Positions 40,628 to 49,185 of a stretch of 64,000 nucleotides of DNA are shown here, piece by piece; positions within the stretch are counted from its first letter, which is position 1; each line of letters begins with the position of its first letter. Source of the stretch: Rhodoferax_B ferrireducens_A (lineage in GTDB: Bacteria > Pseudomonadota > Gammaproteobacteria > Burkholderiales > Burkholderiaceae_C). The stretch spans positions 157,269 to 221,268 of the forward strand of contig NZ_JAVDXT010000006.1 of the NCBI RefSeq assembly GCF_031458075.1. The letters are read 5' to 3'. The notes beneath the pieces were generated by a model. It saw only the letters and a list, made by a program, of their open reading frames with translations, had not been told where the DNA came from and did no database searches. A program made the position numbers and the translations under genes.

Positions 40628-41350
40628 ATGAAAAAAATAGCTAAACACGCAATGCTTGCCTGCGCTAGCGGCATATTTCTTGTCATTTCCGGTTGCGCCA
40701 CCGGCCCCCAGGCGAACCCGCGCGATCCGCTGGAGCCGCTGAACCGCACGGTTTTCGGCTTCAACGAAGTGGTCGACAACGCAGTGCTCAAACCCGTGGC
40801 CACGGTCTACACCAAGGTCACGCCCGCGCTGGTGCGTACCGGTGTGACCAACTTCTTCTCCAATTTGACCGAGGTCTGGAGCACCGCCAACAACGCCTTG
40901 CAATTCAAGGGCCGCGAGGCTGTGGAAAGCTGGATGCGCTTCAGCATCAACACTGTGTTTGGCCTGGGCGGCATTTTTGATCTGGCTACCGACATGGGGC
41001 TGGAGCGGCACAAGGAAGACTTTGGCCAGACCCTCGGCAGCTGGGGCGTACCCTCGGGCCCGTATCTGGTCCTGCCTTTGCTGGGGTCGTCTACCGTGCG
41101 CGACACGGCTGCCTTGCCGCTGGACATGCAGGGCAATGCGCTGAATGCGGTGCCGCATTCGGGTGACCGGGACCGCCTGACCGGCCTCAACCTGGTCAAC
41201 ACCCGGGCCAATCTGCTGCGCGCCAGCGCGGTGCTGGATGACGCGGCGCTGGACAAATACACGTTTAGCCGCGACTTCTATCTGCAGGCGCGGCGCAGCG
41301 AGGTGTACGACGGCAACCCCCCGGAACCGGCCGCCGAGCCGGCCAAGTAA
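40628..41350 (+). CDS. mlaA: outer-membrane phospholipid-removing lipoprotein MlaA (VacJ)
   Basis: 240-residue lipoprotein with lipobox VISGC (C23). The VacJ core is present: DPLEPLNRTVFGFNE, TNFFSNLTEVWSTANNALQF, and GLGGIFDLATDMGLERHKEDFGQTLGSWGVPSGPYLVLPLLG. It extracts mislocalised phospholipids from the outer leaflet and hands them to MlaC. In E. coli mlaA is unlinked to mlaFEDCB; here it is within the operon between mlaD and mlaC. Confidence 0.95.
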   Translation: MKKIAKHAMLACASGIFLVISGCATGPQANPRDPLEPLNRTVFGFNEVVDNAVLKPVATVYTKVTPALVRTGVTNFFSNLTEVWSTANNALQFKGREAVESWMRFSINTVFGLGGIFDLATDMGLERHKEDFGQTLGSWGVPSGPYLVLPLLGSSTVRDTAALPLDMQGNALNAVPHSGDRDRLTGLNLVNTRANLLRASAVLDDAALDKYTFSRDFYLQARRSEVYDGNPPEPAAEPAK

Positions 41351-41466
41351 GGCTGCTCACTGTGTAACCGGGGAGCAAAGTAGGGCTGCGCAATCGGCCT
41401 GGTGTCAACCCCGGGGTTTACATTGCCATTATTGAAACGCGGGTTGTCCCGCAAGAGAAGGATTGT

Positions 41467-42108
41467 ATGAAGCGTCGTTTTTTAGGTTCCCTGTTGGCTG
41501 GTATGGTGTTTGCGGTGGCGGCGACCACCTCCATGGGGGCTGCGGCCGCCGATGAAGCACCCGATGTGCTGGTCAAGCGCATCTCCACCGAAGTGCTGGA
41601 CACCATCAAGGCCGACAAGACCCTGCAGCAGGGCAATATCGCCAAGATCATGCTGCTGGTGGACTCCAAGATCATGCCGAACGTGAACTTCCAGCGCATG
41701 ACCGCCTCGGCCGTCGGCCCAGGCTGGCGCCAGGCCACGCCCGAGCAGCAAAAGCGCTTGCAGGAAGAGTTCAAGATTCTGCTGGTGCGCACCTACTCCG
41801 GCGCGCTGGCCCAGGTCAGCGACCAGGAAATCAGCATGAAGCCGTTCCGGGCTGCAGCCGACGAAAAAGAGGTTGTGGTGCGTACCGAGGTCAAGGGCCG
41901 CGGCGACCCGGTACAGCTGGACTACCGCCTGGAAAAAACCCCTGGCGACGGTGCCGGCTGGAAGATTTTCAACCTGAATGTGCTGGGCGTGTGGCTGGTC
42001 GAAACCTACCGCAGCCAGTTCGCCAGCGAGATCAACGCCAAGGGCATCGACGGTCTGATCACCACCTTGTCCACGCGCAACCAGGCCAACGCTGCCAAAA
42101 AAGGCTGA
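41467..42108 (+). CDS. mlaC: periplasmic phospholipid carrier MlaC
   Basis: 213-residue soluble periplasmic shuttle between MlaA and MlaD. A signal peptide of about 26 residues ends near AAAADEA. The core shows the Ttg2D/MlaC pattern MPNVNFQRMTASAVGPGWRQATPEQQKRL and YKIFNLNVLGVWLVETYRSQFASEI-like segments. An AGAAGGA site precedes ATG 41467. mlaB follows three bases after the stop. Confidence 0.94.
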   Translation: MKRRFLGSLLAGMVFAVAATTSMGAAAADEAPDVLVKRISTEVLDTIKADKTLQQGNIAKIMLLVDSKIMPNVNFQRMTASAVGPGWRQATPEQQKRLQEEFKILLVRTYSGALAQVSDQEISMKPFRAAADEKEVVVRTEVKGRGDPVQLDYRLEKTPGDGAGWKIFNLNVLGVWLVETYRSQFASEINAKGIDGLITTLSTRNQANAAKKG

Positions 42109-42111
42109 TCC

Positions 42112-42384
42112 ATGCTGGTCTTGCCCGCTGAGTTGACCCACGCGCAGGCCACGGCTTCGCTGCGCATGCTGGTGCAGGGCCTGCGCTCGCAGCCGGCTGC
42201 GCCGGTGGTGCTGGACGCCACGGCGCTGTCCCGGTTCGACTCGTCGGCGCTGGCCGTGATGCTGGAGTGCCGGCGCGAAAGCATGGCCATGGGCCGCGCC
42301 TTCGCGGTGCGCGGCCTGCCGGAGCGGCTGGCGGCGCTGGCCGGCCTGTACGGCGTGGCCGAGCTGCTGCCGGCCGCCGTTTGA
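42112..42384 (+). CDS. mlaB: STAS-domain protein MlaB
   Basis: 90-residue single STAS domain. In the family it binds MlaF on the cytoplasmic side and stabilises the transporter. The core pattern VVLDATALSRFDSSALAVMLE carries the conserved Ser. It starts three bases after mlaC and is the last mla gene here; a class V aminotransferase comes next rather than the bolA and murA genes that follow mlaB in E. coli. Confidence 0.9.
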   Translation: MLVLPAELTHAQATASLRMLVQGLRSQPAAPVVLDATALSRFDSSALAVMLECRRESMAMGRAFAVRGLPERLAALAGLYGVAELLPAAV

Positions 42385-42458
42385 AGCGGTTCCAAGGGTA
42401 ATTACCCAAAGCCTGCGCGCTAAACTGGTCGGCTATTCCTAGCCGATTGGAGCGCACC

Positions 42459-43589
42459 ATGCCTGGACTCTTGCCCCATGTAGACCCCGAGGGTCTGCTT
42501 GAATATTCGGTGGTCTACACCGACCGTGCCCTGAACCACATGTCGCAGAGCTTCCAGGGCGTGATGCGTGGCATCTCGGGGGTGCTCAAACAGGTTTACC
42601 GGGCCCAGTTGGCCATTGTGGTGCCCGGCAGCGGCACCTTCGGCATGGAGGCCGTCGCCCGCCAATTCGCCACCGACCAGAAGGTGCTGGTCATCCGCAA
42701 CGGCTGGTTCAGCTACCGCTGGACGCAAATCTTCGATATGGGCAAGATCCCCGCCGCCTCCACCGTGCTCAAGGCCCGGCGCCAGGGCGAGGGCAAGCAG
42801 GCGCCGTTCGCCCCCGTGTCGATTGCCGAAGTGGTAGCCACCATCCAGGCCGAAAAACCCGCCGTGGTGTTCGCCCCGCATGTGGAAACCGCCAGCGGCA
42901 TGATCCTGCCCGATGCCTATCTGCGCGCCGTGGCCGACGCGGTGCACGCCGTGGGCGGCCTGCTGGTGCTGGACTGCATTGCCTCCGGCGCCATCTGGGT
43001 CGATATGCAGGCCACCGGCGTGGATGTGCTGGTGAGCGCGCCGCAAAAAGGCTGGAGCGGCTCGCCCTGCTGCGCATTGGTCATGCTCAGCGCCCTGGCG
43101 CGCGAGCGCATCGAGTCCACCACCAGCAGCAGCTTTGCCTGCGATCTGCGCAAATGGTTGCAGATCATGGAAGCCTATGAAAACGGCGGCCATGCCTACC
43201 ACGCAACCCTGCCCACCGACGCGCTGGCCCGGCTGTACACCGTGATGCAGGAAACCCAGGCCTATGGCTTTGACAAGGTGCGCGCCGAGCAGCAGGCGCT
43301 GGGCGAGCAGGTGCGTGCGCTGCTGGTGCGCAAGGGCTTCCCCAGCGTGGCGGCACCGGGCTTCCAGGCACCGGGCGTGGTGGTCAGCTACACCACCGAC
43401 GCCGAGATACAGTCGGGCAAGAAGTTTCTTGGCCAGGGGCTGCAGACGGCGGCTGGCGTGCCGCTGCAATGCGACGAGGGACCGGACTTTCAGAGCTTTC
43501 GCATCGGCCTGTTCGGCCTGGAGAAGCTGCACAACGTGGAGCGCACGGTGAAAAACTTGGAGCTGGCACTAGAGCAAATCTTGCCCTAA
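42459..43589 (+). CDS. class V aminotransferase (alanine/serine-glyoxylate type)
   Basis: 376-residue PLP-dependent fold-type I enzyme. The PLP lysine is in SAPQKGWSGSPC and the cofactor-binding region is VFAPHVETASGMILPDAYLR with DCIASGAIWVDM, typical of alanine-glyoxylate and serine-pyruvate aminotransferases. The ATG at 42459 has GGAG seven bases upstream and is preferred to the TTG at 42447. It sits between mlaB and an ABC exporter; the amino donor and acceptor cannot be told. Confidence 0.9.
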   Translation: MPGLLPHVDPEGLLEYSVVYTDRALNHMSQSFQGVMRGISGVLKQVYRAQLAIVVPGSGTFGMEAVARQFATDQKVLVIRNGWFSYRWTQIFDMGKIPAASTVLKARRQGEGKQAPFAPVSIAEVVATIQAEKPAVVFAPHVETASGMILPDAYLRAVADAVHAVGGLLVLDCIASGAIWVDMQATGVDVLVSAPQKGWSGSPCCALVMLSALARERIESTTSSSFACDLRKWLQIMEAYENGGHAYHATLPTDALARLYTVMQETQAYGFDKVRAEQQALGEQVRALLVRKGFPSVAAPGFQAPGVVVSYTTDAEIQSGKKFLGQGLQTAAGVPLQCDEGPDFQSFRIGLFGLEKLHNVERTVKNLELALEQILP

Positions 43590-43637
43590 TGCCCACACCC
43601 GGCGGCATGGCCCCCCAGCCGTTAAAATCGTCGGCCC

Positions 43638-44576
43638 ATGCCAGCCATCTCCTTCCAGCAGGTCTCCAAGACCTACGCCAGCCCCCGCGGCGCTAAAAAT
43701 CCCCCCCTCACCGCCCTCGACAGCGTCAGCTTCGATATCGCCCAGGGGGAATTTTTTGGCCTGCTCGGGCCGAATGGCGCGGGCAAAACCACGCTGATCA
43801 GCATACTGGCCGGCCTGAACCGGGCCACCGGTGGCAAGGTGCTGGTGCACGGCCACGATGTGGTGGGCGACTACGCCAACGCGCGCCGCCAACTGGGCGT
43901 GGTGCCGCAGGAGCTGGTGTTCGACCCGTTCTTCAATGTGCGCGAGGCGCTGCGCATCCAGTCGGGTTATTTCGGTGTGAAGAATAACGACGCCTGGATC
44001 GATGAGTTGCTGGAAAGCCTGGGCCTGACCGACAAGGCCAACGCCAATATGCGCCAGCTGTCCGGCGGCATGAAGCGCCGGGTGCTGGTGGCCCAGGCCC
44101 TGGTGCACAAGCCCCCAGTCATCGTGCTGGATGAGCCCACGGCCGGCGTCGACGTGGAGCTGCGCCAGACCCTGTGGCAGTTCATCGCCAAGCTGAACAA
44201 GCAGGGCCACACCGTGCTGCTGACCACCCATTACCTGGAAGAAGCCGAGGCCCTGTGCTCGCGCATCGCCATGCTCAAGCAGGGCCGGGTGGTGGCGCTG
44301 GACCGCACCAGCGAGCTGCTGAAAAATGCTTCCAGCAATGTGCTGCGCTTCAAAGTCGATAGCGAACTCCCCAGCGCCCTGGCGCAGCAGGCCCGGATTA
44401 CCGGCCGCATCGTGCAGTTCCCCGCGCACAACGCGGCCGAGATCGAGCGCTATCTGGCGGCGGTGCGCGAAGCCGGCCTGACCGCCGAAGACGTGGAGAT
44501 CCGCAAGGCCGATCTGGAAGACGTGTTTTTGGATGTGATGACCAACGGCTATGTGGCCAACGGAGTGGCGGTATGA
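43638..44576 (+). CDS. ABC transporter ATP-binding protein (YadG-like)
   Basis: 312-residue ATPase with Walker A GPNGAGKTTL near residue 44, signature LSGGMKRRVLVAQAL and Walker B VIVLDEPTAGVD, plus a C-terminal regulatory domain of about 90 residues. Its stop overlaps the start of an ABC-2 permease by four bases, so they form one exporter of the YadGH type. Members export drugs or polysaccharide-like substrates; the substrate here is unknown. Confidence 0.92.
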   Translation: MPAISFQQVSKTYASPRGAKNPPLTALDSVSFDIAQGEFFGLLGPNGAGKTTLISILAGLNRATGGKVLVHGHDVVGDYANARRQLGVVPQELVFDPFFNVREALRIQSGYFGVKNNDAWIDELLESLGLTDKANANMRQLSGGMKRRVLVAQALVHKPPVIVLDEPTAGVDVELRQTLWQFIAKLNKQGHTVLLTTHYLEEAEALCSRIAMLKQGRVVALDRTSELLKNASSNVLRFKVDSELPSALAQQARITGRIVQFPAHNAAEIERYLAAVREAGLTAEDVEIRKADLEDVFLDVMTNGYVANGVAV

Positions 44577-45328
44577 CCGGCTGGCAAACCCTTTTGTATA
44601 AGGAATCGCTGCGCTTCTGGAAGGTCGGCTTCCAGACCGTGGGCGCGCCGGTGCTGACCGCCGTGCTGTACCTGCTGATCTTCGGCCATGTGCTGGAAGG
44701 CAAGGCCTTGGTCTACGGCACGATCAACTACACAGCCTTCCTGGTGCCCGGCCTGGTGATGATGAGTGTGCTGCAAAACGCCTTTGCCAATAGCTCCTCC
44801 TCGCTGATCCAGAGCAAGATCATGGGCAGCCTGGTGTTCGTGCTGCTGACCCCGCTGTCGCATTGGGGCTGGTTCTGGGCCTATACCGGCTCGGCCGTGG
44901 CGCGCGGCCTGCTGGTCGGTGCCGGGGTGTTTGCGGTCACGGCCATCTTCACCGGCGCCAGCTTTGTGGCCCCGCTGTGGATCATCGTGTTCGCCGTGCT
45001 GGGTGCGGCCCTGCTGGGCACGTTAGGCATCATCGCCGGCCTGTGGGCAGAGAAATTCGACCAGATGGCAGCGTTCCAGAACTTCGTCATCATGCCCATG
45101 ACCTTTCTGAGCGGCGTGTTCTATTCCATCCATTCGCTGCCGCCGTTCTGGCAGACCGTCAGCCACCTGAACCCGTTCTTCTACATGATCGACGGCTTCC
45201 GCTACGGCTTCTTTGGCGTCAGCGACGTATCGCCCTGGATCAGCCTGGGCATCGTCGGCACTGCGCTGCTGGTGGTCAGCGCCATCACCGTGAACCTGCT
45301 GCGCGTAGGCTACAAGATCCGCGGCTAA
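44573..45328 (+). CDS. ABC-2 type transporter permease (YadH-like)
   Basis: 251-residue permease with six hydrophobic segments and the ABC-2 signature near the C-terminus (FVIMPMTFLSGVFYSIHSLP followed by LNPFFYMIDGFRYGFFG). ATGA overlap with the ATPase gene upstream. Together they form a two-component exporter located in the mla-murA region, as in other Burkholderiales. Confidence 0.92.
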   Translation: MTGWQTLLYKESLRFWKVGFQTVGAPVLTAVLYLLIFGHVLEGKALVYGTINYTAFLVPGLVMMSVLQNAFANSSSSLIQSKIMGSLVFVLLTPLSHWGWFWAYTGSAVARGLLVGAGVFAVTAIFTGASFVAPLWIIVFAVLGAALLGTLGIIAGLWAEKFDQMAAFQNFVIMPMTFLSGVFYSIHSLPPFWQTVSHLNPFFYMIDGFRYGFFGVSDVSPWISLGIVGTALLVVSAITVNLLRVGYKIRG

Positions 45329-45344
45329 TTAAAAAAATACTCCC

Positions 45345-45587
45345 ATGACTGCTGAAGAACTGCAAAACCTCATCGCCGCGCACCTGACCTGCGAGCACAT
45401 CGAACTCGAAGGCGATGGCCGCCACTGGTACGCCACCATCGTCTCGGCCGAGTTCGAGGGCCGCCGCGCCATCCAGCGCCACCAGCGGGTCTATGCCACG
45501 CTGGGCGCCAAAATGCATACCGACGAAGTGCATGCGCTGTCGATGAAGACCTATACGCCTGCCGAGTGGGCCGCCTTGCCCCGCTAA
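45345..45587 (+). CDS. BolA/IbaG family protein
   Basis: 80-residue BolA-fold protein. The conserved VYATLG and the C-terminal VHALSMKTYTPAEW segment with the family His are present. BolA-like proteins bind monothiol glutaredoxin and act in Fe-S or acid-stress physiology. Its position just before murA matches ibaG of E. coli. Confidence 0.9.
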   Translation: MTAEELQNLIAAHLTCEHIELEGDGRHWYATIVSAEFEGRRAIQRHQRVYATLGAKMHTDEVHALSMKTYTPAEWAALPR

Positions 45588-45606
45588 ACCCTACTGATCG
45601 CATTCC

Positions 45607-46887
45607 ATGGACAAATTACTCATCCGCGGTGGCCGCAGCCTGCAAGGCCAGGTCCGCATCTCCGGCGCCAAGAACGCCGCCCTGCCCGAACTGTGCGCCG
45701 CGCTGCTGACGGCCGAGCCTGTCACCCTGACCAATGTGCCGCGCCTGCAGGACGTGGCCACCATGCTGACCCTGATCCGCAACATGGGCGTGACGGCCGA
45801 GCGCTCTGAAGACGGCACGGTGAGCATCAATGCCGGCGCCCTGTCGTCACCCGAAGCCCCTTACGAGCTGGTGAAGACCATGCGCGCCTCGGTGCTGGCG
45901 CTGGGCCCGCTGCTGGCGCGCTTCGGCGAGGCCACGGTGTCCTTGCCCGGCGGCTGTGCCATCGGTTCGCGCCCGGTGGACCAGCACATCAAGGGCTTGC
46001 AGGCCATGGGCGCCGAGATCGTGGTCGAACACGGCTACATGATCGCCAAGCTGCCCAAGGGCTGGACCCGCCTCAAGGGCTGCCATATCACCACCGACAT
46101 GGTGACCGTCACCGGCACCGAGAACTTTCTGATGGCCGCGGCCCTGGCCGAAGGCGAGACGATTCTGGAAAACGCCGCGCAGGAGCCTGAAATCTCCGAT
46201 CTGGCTGAGATGCTGATCAAGATGGGCGCGAAGATCGAAGGCCACGGCACGCACCGCATCCGCATCCAGGGTGTGGACAAGCTGCATGGCTGCTGCCACC
46301 AGGTGGTGGCGGATCGCATCGAGACCGGCACCTTCCTCTGCGCCGTGGCCGCCACCGGTGGCGACGTGCTGCTGCAGCACGGCCGTGCCGACCATCTGGA
46401 CGCGGTGATCGACAAGCTGCGCACCGCTGGCGTGACCGTTACGCCCGAGGCCGACGGCATCCGCGTGCAGTCCGCCGGCCCGGCGCACACCCACCTGAAG
46501 GCGCAGAGCTTCCGCACCACCGAATACCCGGGCTTTCCCACCGACATGCAGGCCCAGTTCATGGTGCTGAACTGCGTGGCCCAGGGCCCGAGCAAGGTCA
46601 CCGAGACGATTTTTGAAAACCGCTTCATGCACGTCAACGAGCTGGTGCGCCTGGGCGCGCACATCCAGATCGACGGCAAGGTGGCCGTGACCGAGGGCGT
46701 GGCCAAGCTGTCGGGCGCCACCGTGATGGCCACCGACCTGCGTGCCTCCGCCAGCCTGGTGATCGCCGGCCTGGTGGCCGAGGGCGAGACCGTGGTGGAC
46801 CGCATCTACCACCTGGACCGCGGCTACGACCAAATGGAAGCCAAGCTGCGCGGCATCGGTGCAGACATCGAGCGAGTGAAAGCATGA
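45607..46887 (+). CDS. murA: UDP-N-acetylglucosamine 1-carboxyvinyltransferase MurA
   Basis: 426-residue cytosolic enzyme for the first committed step of peptidoglycan synthesis. The N-terminal ISGAKNAALPELCAALLT loop binds substrate. The fosfomycin-target Cys is in LPGGCAIGSRPVDQH near residue 118. The inverse alpha/beta barrel pattern runs to the C-terminal DRGYDQMEAKLRGIGADIER. Overlaps hisG by four bases (ATGA). Confidence 0.97.
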   Translation: MDKLLIRGGRSLQGQVRISGAKNAALPELCAALLTAEPVTLTNVPRLQDVATMLTLIRNMGVTAERSEDGTVSINAGALSSPEAPYELVKTMRASVLALGPLLARFGEATVSLPGGCAIGSRPVDQHIKGLQAMGAEIVVEHGYMIAKLPKGWTRLKGCHITTDMVTVTGTENFLMAAALAEGETILENAAQEPEISDLAEMLIKMGAKIEGHGTHRIRIQGVDKLHGCCHQVVADRIETGTFLCAVAATGGDVLLQHGRADHLDAVIDKLRTAGVTVTPEADGIRVQSAGPAHTHLKAQSFRTTEYPGFPTDMQAQFMVLNCVAQGPSKVTETIFENRFMHVNELVRLGAHIQIDGKVAVTEGVAKLSGATVMATDLRASASLVIAGLVAEGETVVDRIYHLDRGYDQMEAKLRGIGADIERVKA

Positions 46888-47534
46888 TTACCTTAGCCCT
46901 CTCCAAAGGCCGCATCTTTGACGACACGCTGCCGCTGCTGCGCGCCGCCAACATCGAGGTGCTGGACAACCCCGAAACCTCGCGCAAGCTGATCCTGGAC
47001 ACCAACCAGCCCGGCGTGCGCGTGGTGCTGGTGCGCGCCTCCGACGTGCCCACCTATGTGGAAAACGGCGGCGCTGACCTGGGCATCACCGGACGGGACA
47101 CCTTGATCGAACACGGCGGCCAGGGCATGTACCAGCCGCTGGACCTGCAGATCGCCAAGTGCCGCATCAGCGTGGCGGTGCGCGCCGATTTTGACTACGA
47201 ACGGGCTGTGAAGCAGGGTTCGCGGCTGCGCGTAGCTACCAAATATGTAGCAATTGCACGCGAATTCTTCGCCGCCAAGGGTGTGCACGTCGATCTGATC
47301 AAGCTCTACGGCAGCATGGAGCTGGCGCCGCTGACCGGCCTGGCCGATGCCATCGTGGACCTGGTGTCCACCGGCAACACCCTCAAGGCCAACCACTTGG
47401 TGGAGGTCGAGCGCATCATGGACATCAGCTCGCGCCTGGTGGTCAACCAGGCCTCGCTGAAGCTCAAGCAAGCCCCCATCCGTGCCTTGATCGACGCCTT
47501 CGCCAAGGCAGTTGCCGAACGCTCTGAAATTTGA
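46884..47534 (+). CDS. hisG: ATP phosphoribosyltransferase HisG (short form)
   Basis: 216-residue catalytic subunit that starts histidine synthesis from ATP and PRPP. The motifs LALSKGRIFDDTLPLL, GGADLGITGRD and the PRPP-binding GATVDLVSTGNTLKAN-like DAIVDLVSTGNTLKAN are present. It lacks the C-terminal regulatory domain, so it is the short form that needs HisZ, as usual in betaproteobacteria; no hisZ is in this window. Followed by a family-B repeat and hisD. Confidence 0.95.
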   Translation: MITLALSKGRIFDDTLPLLRAANIEVLDNPETSRKLILDTNQPGVRVVLVRASDVPTYVENGGADLGITGRDTLIEHGGQGMYQPLDLQIAKCRISVAVRADFDYERAVKQGSRLRVATKYVAIAREFFAAKGVHVDLIKLYGSMELAPLTGLADAIVDLVSTGNTLKANHLVEVERIMDISSRLVVNQASLKLKQAPIRALIDAFAKAVAERSEI

Positions 47535-47536
47535 AA

Positions 47537-47633
47537 CACCCCCAGGCTACAGCGCAAGCGCTTTTCGCCAACCCCCTTGCAGGGGGCAACACCAGTGGCC
47601 CGGCAAAGCCGGTTCCACGGTGTTTGCTGGAAG
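47537..47633 (+). repeat. GC-rich two-hairpin dispersed repeat, family B copy 3
   Basis: CACCCCCAGGCT, then GCGCTTTTCGCCAAC, the core hairpin CCCCCTTGCAGGGGG, the hairpin CCGGCAAAGCCGG and GGTTCCACGGTGTTTGCTGG. It starts right after the hisG stop, in the 133-base gap before hisD, and is the inverted partner of the copy after hisD. Confidence 0.85.
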
Positions 47634-47667
47634 AGGTGTTAATTGGCTATCGAGGAAGTTTATTGTT

Positions 47668-48990
47668 ATGAATTTTTTAGCTGCTCCCGCCCGTCTTTCC
47701 ACCGCCAACGCCACTTTTGAGGCCGAATTCAAGGCGCGTCTGCATTGGTCTGCCGAGGCGGATACGGCGATTGAAAAGACTGTCGCCGACATCCTGGCCG
47801 ATGTGCAGCAACGTGGCGACGCGGCGGTGCTGGAGTACACGAACCGTTTTGACGGCCTGAGCGCGGCTTCGCTGGCGGAGCTGGAGCTGACCCAGGCCGA
47901 ACTCAAAGCCGCGTTCGACACCATTCCCGCCGCCCAGCGCGACGCCCTGCAGGCGGCAGCCGCCCGCGTGCGCAGCTACCATGAGGCGCAGAAAAAGGCC
48001 TCGGGCGAGAGCTGGAGCTACCGCGATGCCGACGGCACCCTGCTAGGCCAGAAGGTCACGCCGCTGGACCGCGTGGGCATCTATGTGCCCGGCGGCAAGG
48101 CGGCCTACCCCAGCAGCGTGCTGATGAACGCCATCCCCGCCCACGTGGCCGGCGTGGCCGAGATCATCATGGTCGTGCCAACACCGCGCGGCGAGAAGAA
48201 CGCCCTGGTGCTGGCCGCCGCCTACGTGGCCGGCGTGACCCGCGCCTACACCATAGGCGGCGCCCAGGCCGTGGCCGCGCTGGCCTATGGCACGGCGACC
48301 ATCCCCAACGTGCACAAGATCACCGGCCCGGGCAATGCCTATGTGGCCGCCGCCAAGCGCCGCGTCTTCGGCACGGTGGGCATCGACATGATTGCCGGCC
48401 CGAGCGAAATCCTGGTGCTGGCCGACGGCACGACGCCGCCCGACTGGGTGGCGATGGACCTGTTCAGCCAGGCCGAGCACGACGAGCTGGCGCAGAGCAT
48501 TCTGCTGTGCCCCGACGCCGGCTACATCGCCCAGGTGCAGGCCAGCATTGACCGTTTGCTGAATGAGATGCCACGCGCCGAGATCATCGCCAAGTCGCTC
48601 AGTGGCCGCGGCGCGCTGATCCACACCCGCAGCATGGAAGAGGCCTGCGAGATCAGCAACCGGATTGCGCCCGAGCATTTGGAAGTCAGCAGCACCGACC
48701 CGCACCGCTGGGAGCCGCTGCTCAAGCACGCCGGCGCGATCTTCCTGGGCGCCTACACCAGCGAGAGCCTGGGCGACTACTGCGCCGGGCCGAACCACGT
48801 GCTGCCGACATCCGGCACCGCGCGCTTCTCCAGCCCGCTGGGGGTGTACGACTTCCAGAAGCGCAGCAGCATCATCGAGGTCAGCCGGGCTGGTGCCCAG
48901 CTATTGGGCCCGATAGCTGCCGAGCTGGCGTATGGCGAAGGTCTGCAAGCCCATGCAAGGGCCGCCGAGATGCGGCTGAATCCCAAGTAA
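47668..48990 (+). CDS. hisD: histidinol dehydrogenase HisD
   Basis: 440-residue zinc enzyme for the last two oxidations of histidine synthesis. The signature from IDMIAGPSEILVLAD to QAEHDE is present, as are the catalytic His-Glu region (RIAPEHLEV) and AGPNHVLPTSGTARF. ATG 47668 with GAGGAAG upstream is chosen; a frame open further upstream runs through the family-B repeat. The usual following genes (hisC, hisB) are absent, so the his operon is broken at this point. Confidence 0.96.
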   Translation: MNFLAAPARLSTANATFEAEFKARLHWSAEADTAIEKTVADILADVQQRGDAAVLEYTNRFDGLSAASLAELELTQAELKAAFDTIPAAQRDALQAAAARVRSYHEAQKKASGESWSYRDADGTLLGQKVTPLDRVGIYVPGGKAAYPSSVLMNAIPAHVAGVAEIIMVVPTPRGEKNALVLAAAYVAGVTRAYTIGGAQAVAALAYGTATIPNVHKITGPGNAYVAAAKRRVFGTVGIDMIAGPSEILVLADGTTPPDWVAMDLFSQAEHDELAQSILLCPDAGYIAQVQASIDRLLNEMPRAEIIAKSLSGRGALIHTRSMEEACEISNRIAPEHLEVSSTDPHRWEPLLKHAGAIFLGAYTSESLGDYCAGPNHVLPTSGTARFSSPLGVYDFQKRSSIIEVSRAGAQLLGPIAAELAYGEGLQAHARAAEMRLNPK

Positions 48991-48998
48991 GATTTTTA

Positions 48999-49055
48999 GG
49001 CGTAAAAATAGCGTCTAGTGCAGACTCTATCTGCGCTGGATGCTATCTTTTTTGA
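48999..49055 (-). repeat. dispersed TAGCGC palindromic repeat, family A copy 6
   Basis: TAGCGTCTAGTGCAGA pairs imperfectly with TCTGCGCTGGATGCTA, flanked by AAAAA and TTTTTTG stretches. It lies nine bases after the hisD stop and could end the his transcript. Confidence 0.65.
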
Positions 49056-49087
49056 TAAAAAAGGGGCTTGAAGGTGTCCCTTCCCCC

Positions 49088-49183
49088 TTCCAGAAACACC
49101 GCGGATCTGGCTCCACCAGTCCGCCGGTGTTGCCCCCTGCAAGGGGTGGGCGGAAAGTGCGCAGCACTGGAGCCTGGGGGTGT
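49088..49183 (-). repeat. GC-rich two-hairpin dispersed repeat, family B copy 4
   Basis: CTTCCAGAAACACCGCGG through GGTGTTGCCCCCTGCAAGG and GTGCGCAGCACTGG to CCTGGGGGTGTG, the inverted counterpart of the copy at 47537-47633. It ends three bases before the asparagine-synthetase-like gene stop. Confidence 0.85.
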
Positions 49184-49185
49184 GC

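Noticed and set aside
47215..47262. Family-A-like words inside hisG
   Set aside because: They encode the conserved LRVATKYV segment of HisG, so protein constraint explains them.
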